From Geosiphon pyriformis (lineage: Eukaryota > Glomeromycota > Glomeromycetes > Archaeosporales > Geosiphonaceae), in the NCBI GenBank assembly GCA_016748015.1, contig JAAOMT010000439.1, forward strand, positions 145,527 to 209,526: 64,000 nt of DNA, in the 5' to 3' direction. Positions 57,896 through 64,000 of the stretch are shown one piece after another (position 1 is the stretch's first letter; every line of letters starts with the position of its first letter). The position numbers were made by a program, and so were the translations under genes. A model generated the notes under the pieces. The model saw only the letters and a program-made list of their open reading frames with translations. It made no database searches and was not told where the DNA came from.

Positions 57896-59359
57896 ATGAA
57901 CTTGCAAATTCAGAATCGAAAGTGTGTGAATTTGTACTTGGCGATGTTTTCGCTCTTGTTCGTTCTGTTGGTAGCCCAACTGCCTAGCGTCAGTACAGAG
58001 GAGGGCAAACGACAGCAGTCATCAGAGTTCCACCATCAACCCACACACTTGGCAAGTGATTGCGCTCATCTAAAAGAATTAATAAAAGAGGGAAAACATC
58101 CTGGAATCAAGGATAGCAATATTTCTGGATGCCCACACTTTAGTCAATCATTAAAAAAAGAAATTCAAGATCAAAACAATGAAAACCACTCAAAAATTGA
58201 TCATATACGAATATGCCCTTATATCCAAGAATTAAATCGACAAAAACGCCACAGGCTTAGCATTGAGAGCAATTTTACAAAAACCGTTTTCGCCTTTCTT
58301 TTTCCTGGTAGCCCACGTGTAAATTCTTTATTGGCCACCTTCTATATCTCTTCCGTACCGAATTTTATATTATTCTTTGTACCACCAGATATACGTCCTT
58401 CCTCTCTCAATTCCCTTGTCAGTTTTGCTGTGGGTGGTTTACTTGGTGATGTATTCTTACATTTATTACCGCAATCTTTTTTGGGAGAAAATAATGATGA
58501 TCAAGTTCACTTTGTACAATTGGAAGAGAAGAAAAATGTCATAATTGGGCTAGCAATTTTTATTGGATTGACCTCATTTTTTGTAATTGACAAGTTTATG
58601 CGAATAGCCAGTGGTGGAGAAGAAAGTGGTCATTCTCATTCAAAGAAATTCGAGAAAAAAGATGATTCAATCACAACTGCAACACAGAATCGTGAAGATT
58701 CCAAATCACTTCGTCATCGTACATCTGAAAAGTCGAAAAAAGGTGATAAAAATTCTACAAAAGATCATCTCACCGATGACGATCAAGATCAGAATCTTAA
58801 AAAAGCCCCATCGACAAGCATTAAATTATCTGCCTATTTAAATCTTATTGCGGATGCAACCCATAATTTCACTGATGGCCTTGCCATGGCGGCATCATTC
58901 TATGCTTCGCCTAGTATTGGAGCCACAACCACAGTGGCAGTTTTTTTCCATGAAATCCCCCATGAAATTGGCGATTATGCTATTTTAATTCAAAGTGGTT
59001 TTACAAAACAATACGCTCTCCTCTCTCAGTTCGCTACGGCCATTGGGGCATTCCTTGGGACTTTGGCAGGAATTGCGATCGAAGAGATAAGTAGAAGTGA
59101 TGACATGAATGTTGGGAGTGAACATGTTACTTTATCTGGTGCTTACTCAGGGATTCTAGGGACGGGAGTACGTTTTAGTGACTTAGTTATTCCATTCACG
59201 GCTGGTGGTTTTTTGTATATTGCCACAGTCGGGGTTATTCCTGAATTATTGGAGGTTACCGGAAAGTTGAGCAAAGATCTCAAACAAGCTGGTATTGAAA
59301 TCCTAGCAATGTTTATTGGTGTAGGAATGATGGCAATTATAGCCTGGAATGAGGGTTAA
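57896..59359 (+). CDS. ZIP-family zinc transporter, KE4/SLC39A7 type
   Basis: Single exon, 487 residues. An N-terminal signal peptide (LAMFSLLFVLLVAQLPSVST) is followed by a His-containing luminal region. Membrane segments occupy about residues 140-240 and 305-487, separated by a cytosolic loop rich in Lys, Ser and Asp (245-300). The metal-binding signature is complete: HNFTDGLAMAASF (near 322) and HEIPHEIGDYAIL (near 352), the latter diagnostic of the LIV-1/KE4 branch. These proteins release zinc from the ER/Golgi to the cytosol (yeast Yke4, human ZIP7). Location is inferred from the family. Confidence 0.95.
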   Translation: MNLQIQNRKCVNLYLAMFSLLFVLLVAQLPSVSTEEGKRQQSSEFHHQPTHLASDCAHLKELIKEGKHPGIKDSNISGCPHFSQSLKKEIQDQNNENHSKIDHIRICPYIQELNRQKRHRLSIESNFTKTVFAFLFPGSPRVNSLLATFYISSVPNFILFFVPPDIRPSSLNSLVSFAVGGLLGDVFLHLLPQSFLGENNDDQVHFVQLEEKKNVIIGLAIFIGLTSFFVIDKFMRIASGGEESGHSHSKKFEKKDDSITTATQNREDSKSLRHRTSEKSKKGDKNSTKDHLTDDDQDQNLKKAPSTSIKLSAYLNLIADATHNFTDGLAMAASFYASPSIGATTTVAVFFHEIPHEIGDYAILIQSGFTKQYALLSQFATAIGAFLGTLAGIAIEEISRSDDMNVGSEHVTLSGAYSGILGTGVRFSDLVIPFTAGGFLYIATVGVIPELLEVTGKLSKDLKQAGIEILAMFIGVGMMAIIAWNEG

Positions 59360-59675
59360 AAAAATTATGGCCTCGACTTAAGTAATTTTATTCGAATTTT
59401 TGGTCAATCTAATAAGGAATTTAACTCCTGTAAATCAATGACGCAACCTCGCTAACGCGTGTCGTTACCTGTTCTGATTTTCGCGTTAGTGTAACCTCTT
59501 GGAACATCTCGGCTATTAAAGTTAAATTGATTTAGGACCCTCTATTTTTTTGTTCGAAAACGTCGATTTTGCTACTTAATACTTGCGTGAAAAATCTAAA
59601 GCTTTAGCAATTTGAGCGTTATAATAATTATACTTTTACTCCTTTAAAACTGATATAGCGTGGAAAGTTCATTAT
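59360..59675. other. Intergenic spacer
   Basis: 316 bp between the ZIP gene and OGG1. No gene or motif recognised; includes the OGG1 promoter. Confidence 0.55.
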
Positions 59676-61410
59676 ATGTCGCTTTGGCGCTGTTTGCAAA
59701 CTGCTCCTGAGGAGTTGAGGTTAGACACCACCTTGAAGTGCGGTCAGTCTTTTCGTTGGAAGCTTTCAGGCGAAGACGAATGGTAAACTGTTGAGTTTAT
59801 AAAGATTATATTTGAAAAGGCCAAATTTGTGGTGCGGACGCTTACTCTCCTGTTTGAAGGATTTTTCCGCGTATTTTGTCATAACTTTTATCTAGGTAGA
59901 AACTTGAGCCATAATTTACAATTGAATGATAATCAAGATATGTTTCAATTTACTAAATTTTAGGTCTTGTGCCTTTAAAGGACGTCTTGTCACCCTGAGA
60001 CAAACCCGTAAGATAATAAAATTCTTGAAGGATGCATATAATTTCAAATTGCAATAAAGATGACAATAGATATATCTTTAAATTATATTTAGAAACAAGC
60101 GTATTATTTAGGACCTATCCTTCTCATTCCAAATCTTTCTCTTCGAATTCCCCAAAGAAACAAACTGCGCATCAAATTCAACAAGATTTGGATAGGATGC
60201 AAACGTTCTTAACTGAATACTTTCAATTGCACTTGAAACTGACTGAATGCTATGAGAGATGGAGCGCGGCCGACCAGAATTTTGCTAAAGTGGCACGACA
60301 ATTCCAGGGTATACGGATGTTACGACAAGATCCTGTGGAGAATTTAATTTGCTTTATCTGTTCTAGTAACAACAATATTTCTAGGATATCACAGATGGTA
60401 ATTATGAATGTTTTCAAATGAGCTTTTTTTAACTTTATCCGGGGAAAATCTTATGATACCTGGTCATTTAAGATTGAGAAACTATGCAGAACGTATGGCA
60501 ATAAGGTGTATACTCTGAACGGGGAAGATTATTATGATTTTCCAACACTCGAAAAACTTGCTCAATCGAATGTCGATGATGAATTAAAAAAACTTGGATT
60601 CGGATATCGTGCAAAGTATATTAGTCAAACGGCGAATCATATCTTACATATGATACCTGAAGGGAAAAAATGGCTTTTTTCGCTAAGAAATGCTGATTAC
60701 AAAGAAGCACATTCGGCTTTATTGCAATTATCTGGTGTAAGTTCCTAACGAGCTCTGAACTTTATTACCCTCTACCACTCTAATTGTGCAAAAATCATTC
60801 CTTAGGTGGGACCCAAAGTTGCAGATTGTGTGGTACGATTTTGAGATTATTCTGCAATTATGCTTTGAAAATTGTCGCTTTGATTAATTTATGTAATTTT
60901 TTATCTTGATAGTGTTTAATGTCACTAGATAAGCAAAATGCCATTCCTGTTGATACTCACGTTTGGCAAATCGCAAAACGTATTTATGGTTTCGGCACCA
61001 AAGGGGCTTCAACCCCAAAGACATTGACTAGTCGAATGTATGAAGCGATTGCTGATCATTTTCGTACTTTATTTGGTGAATACAGTGGTTGGGCGCATTC
61101 TGTATGTTTAAACCTCTCAATTTTTCCATATTTACTCATAATCATTATGGTAATCTAAGCCTTGATGTCTTTTCTCTATTGAATTCAACATTTTTAGGTT
61201 TTATTCACAGCAGACCTCAAAGCTTTTGAAAAGCGAAACGAAGTAGACTCATTAGCTAAAGAAAATTCGGTTATGGACAAAGAATTCATCTCGACCAAAG
61301 TAACCCTTATGTCAAAGAATTCTATCAAACGAGAACCCCTAGAGAAGGATATGTTGAATAAAGTTATAAAAAAGAAATCGCGCAAGGATCCGCAAATTAA
61401 TAAAGCGTGA
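59676..61410 (+). CDS. OGG1: 8-oxoguanine DNA glycosylase/lyase
   Basis: Excises 8-oxoguanine from DNA and nicks the abasic site (base excision repair). Seven exons (59676-59782, 59964-60007, 60093-60397, 60473-60736, 60806-60832, 60913-61101, 61198-61410) give 382 residues (yeast 376). Motifs: LKCGQSFRWKLSGEDEW (N-terminal OGG domain), QDPVENLICFICSSNNNISR, GFGYRAKYI, and the HhH-GPD motif GVGPKVADCVCLMSLDKQNA with PVDTHVWQIAKRIYG; the Schiff-base Lys (GPK) and catalytic Asp (PVD) are present. Exon 5 is only 27 nt and carries the catalytic Lys. The C-terminus is Lys-rich (VIKKKSRKD), likely nuclear localisation. Confidence 0.96.
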
Positions 61411-61698
61411 AATGATTGACCTCGAAAATCATGTTAAATGCAAAAAATTGAATACGGTGGTAATATTGCACCAACCAAATCATTGGAACTAACTAAAAGA
61501 GCTTCGGATTTGGATTTAGGTACATATATCAACATATTCAAGAGATTAAAATCGGTGATGCGGAAAAATTTTCGGCACTTTCCACTCTGACAACTTGACA
61601 AAACAAATTCAACTAATGATCTAATACCGAATTGGACTCCATAAGTTAAAAAAATAAACCCTTCACATTCCTTTATCAAAACTCTATTAATAATTGAA

Positions 61699-63974
61699 AT
61701 GGAAAGAGCAGTTCGAGGCGCAACTAAACAAAAGAATGCTGCCCCCAAGGATAAATATCTCCAAGGTACCAAGATATTAAATTTAAAACTGGCGCATCTC
61801 GTCGATCAAGATTTCGACAATCAACACTTTTTCCTTAATCATAGTACTCCTACCTGCCACCTCTAGCGACTTTTTGTTGCAGGAAATTTTCACAGCCCTT
61901 CATTATAGATTGAGGGAAAATTCTTGGACTGTAAGCTTTTAATCCTTATAAGCTAAAGTTACCGTAAAATTCACTTATACCTCTTATCATCTAAAGGTCG
62001 TTTTCAAAAGTCTTATTGTGTTACATATACTAATTCGACAAGGCTCGGGAGAAAATGTGCTTCGCTTTCTGTTGAGAGAACCAAGTATTACCAACGTCTC
62101 TAAATTCAAAGATAAGTCGGGCTCACATCGTCTGTATCCAATTTATTAATCTGTCTTGGATAAAGAACGTTAAACTCATTTTTTCTATTTTCAATACTTT
62201 GGGAAATGACACTAAAATTTCTGGATTAAAAGATATCGAACAGACAAAAAATATCCACGCGTATGCTGGGTACATTGAAGAAAAGATTTCTTCATATCAT
62301 GACCTAAAAGTTGATTTCGTTGAAACCTACTCTCAATCTGCTGTGTCCGGGCGCCTGAGAAAGCTTACAGTAGCCAAAGGACTTTTGCGTGAAGTAAAAA
62401 TACTACAGCGACAATTAGGGACACTACTGAAGTGCAAGGTAAAATCAGATATTCTCTTAAAAGACATCTTATAATGTACTCCTCAAAAATAACTGAATTT
62501 AATATTGGTTTCAGTTCTTTTTGGACGAGGTTGATAATGAAGTTACCTTGACTGCTTTTAGGTTACTTGTAAGCGACCTATTGGCTCTTTTTAAAGCAGT
62601 TAATGAAGGCGTTATCAATGTTTTGGGTCGGTAGGTCATAACCACAATCAAGTCTTAGTCATTAAATATTTGAAAAATTTTCATCTTAAGAATTCTTAAT
62701 CATTATATTTAGAGCAATATTGTGAAATGTCGCTGATTGATGCAAAAGATGCATTGGAAATTTACAGGACATTTGTAAAACAAACCGAAGGTGTAGTAGA
62801 TTATCTAAGTGTTGCTAAAAAATTAGAAGCTGCGCTTAGAATGCCTATTCCAAATCTTAAACATGTAAGTATCCCAATTTTCTACTACATCAACATTTGA
62901 AATTATTAAAAAACTTGGTAATAATTGATATCACTGGCTTAAATAGGCGCCTGTGTCTATGACAGTTTTTCTTGAAGAATACGTTAATGATCCTGATTTT
63001 GAAAAGAATCGACAAGAGTATAAACTCTCAAAAACTTCCTCCCCTCCGAGTCCAAAGTCTCAAAAGACCTTAACCAAATCTAAAGAAATAGCCAAAACTG
63101 AAGGTAGCTCAGAAATTGGGAGCAAACATAAAGAGGAGTTTGCTCTAACTGATACTACCAAAAATAGTAGGTTCTATTAGTTTATCTTTTCTGGAACCTA
63201 TTATTTCTTCTCAACTAATTTCAAACATTTTTAGACGTAATATTTGAGGCCTCCAAGCCTGAATCAAAAGAAAAGGATTTCATAGATTTATTTTCACGCA
63301 TTGAACAAGAACAAACTTTGCTATTCGGAAATCAATCTCTGACAGGAGTTTATGGACCAAGTACCACTAATCCATTTTTGGTGTTGCAGCAGCAGCAGCA
63401 GCAGCAGATAAGTCAAGAGAATACTGTACAGCAATTGAGCCAATTGACATTACAGGAATTGGGATTCCAATCCCAAATTCAACATGCTCATGATACCAAT
63501 CCTTTTCGGGCTTCAATGCTTATGCAAGCCTCTTCATCTTCATTGACTGGAAACGCGATACTTTCTTTCCCACAACAACAATCAAGTTATAACTCATTCC
63601 AAGCACAACAAATTTCAGCCTTATCACCACAGCCAGTAGCATCCACCAATCCATTTTTGACGATGAATAGCCCAATCGATGCCATGCAATTTGATTCACA
63701 ATCTTTATCCACTGGTCTCCAATCAACCACAACTTCACTTGAACATCACTTTCCCACGTCAGATAGCAATCCTTTCAGACGTCTCACTCGGTCGGCTACT
63801 TTTGACTTGTCACAACAGCAGGATCCCACCTTTCCTAGCTCCTCATCATCTTTTCCGACCAATAATAACTCACAGACTACACCATATCAACCCTTTCACG
63901 CAAATACAATGCCTCTTCCATTACAGCATCAGCACCAGCGACATTCTGCCTCGAATTTGTTCAGAGAGTTTTAA
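61699..63974 (+). CDS. AP180/CALM-type clathrin adaptor (ANTH domain)
   Basis: Endocytic adaptor binding PtdIns(4,5)P2 and clathrin; yeast homologues Yap1801/1802. Exon 1 (61699-61765) encodes MERAVRGATKQKNAAPKDKY, the lipid-binding start of ANTH; exon 2 61845-61930 (EIFTALHYRLRENSWT), exon 3 from 61997 (VVFKSLIVLHILIRQGSGEN), then QTKNIHAYAGYIEEKISSYH and LRKLTVAKGLLREVKILQRQ, and later ANTH helices to about 62870. The intron near 62128-62237 and smaller later ones were not fully resolved. The C-terminal tail is disordered, with a clathrin-box-like FIDLF, a short Gln run and four NPF motifs (TNPFLVL, TNPFRAS, TNPFLTM, SNPFRRL) for EH-domain partners. Confidence 0.93.
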
Positions 63975-64000
63975 TTTCCTGGGTGTTATTTGGTATTCTA

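Overview
The window looks like nuclear DNA of an AT-rich, intron-rich early-diverging fungus, most probably an arbuscular mycorrhizal fungus (Glomeromycotina, Rhizophagus-like). Reasons: short introns of mostly 50-130 nt with GT-AG ends; fungal-type orthologues (HIS5, biotin-protein ligase with an N-terminal amidotransferase-like half, RAD53-like kinase, ADA2, KXD1); long A/T-only tracts; AAT microsatellites; and a block of heavily decayed transposons. Species assignment is inference.

Layout: 1-4447 is nearly pure A/T with no gene. 4448-5255 is a decayed solo LTR with a TTGT target duplication. 5283-19747 is a transposon nest: matching inverted repeats flanked by TA bracket a dead pogo/Tigger transposase (minus strand), two further dead genes, and a complete but inactivated Ty3/Gypsy retrotransposon (8640-18828) with two LTRs, a TTGC target duplication, gag, a pol that contains a dUTPase, and an extra third ORF. 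Almost all damage (premature stops, lost catalytic Asp) fits C-to-T / G-to-A transitions, as expected from cytosine methylation followed by deamination or a RIP-like process.

From 21112 to the end the window is a compact host-gene region: MAK16 (ribosome biogenesis), a ketohexokinase-like PfkB kinase with a striking in-frame extension after a UGA-CUA stop, HIS5, an unknown acidic coiled-coil protein, RPN10, a large SAP-domain protein, Tudor-SN (SND1), ADA2, biotin-protein ligase, an FHA-kinase-FHA checkpoint kinase, an A/T-only gap (50.05-52.6 kb), PEX16, a C2-domain protein, KXD1, UXT, a KE4-type ZIP transporter, OGG1 and an AP180/CALM clathrin adaptor. I resolved exon models by hand for most of them; those with resolved exons keep the reading frame and give lengths near family norms. 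Many neighbours are head-to-head with short shared promoters (MAK16/kinase, C2/KXD1, UXT/ZIP).

The genes are housekeeping functions and do not form one pathway. The most interesting items are the candidate stop-codon readthrough at 24436, the pogo-like element with apparent passenger genes, the dUTPase and third ORF in the Gypsy element, and the Rad53-like double-FHA kinase.
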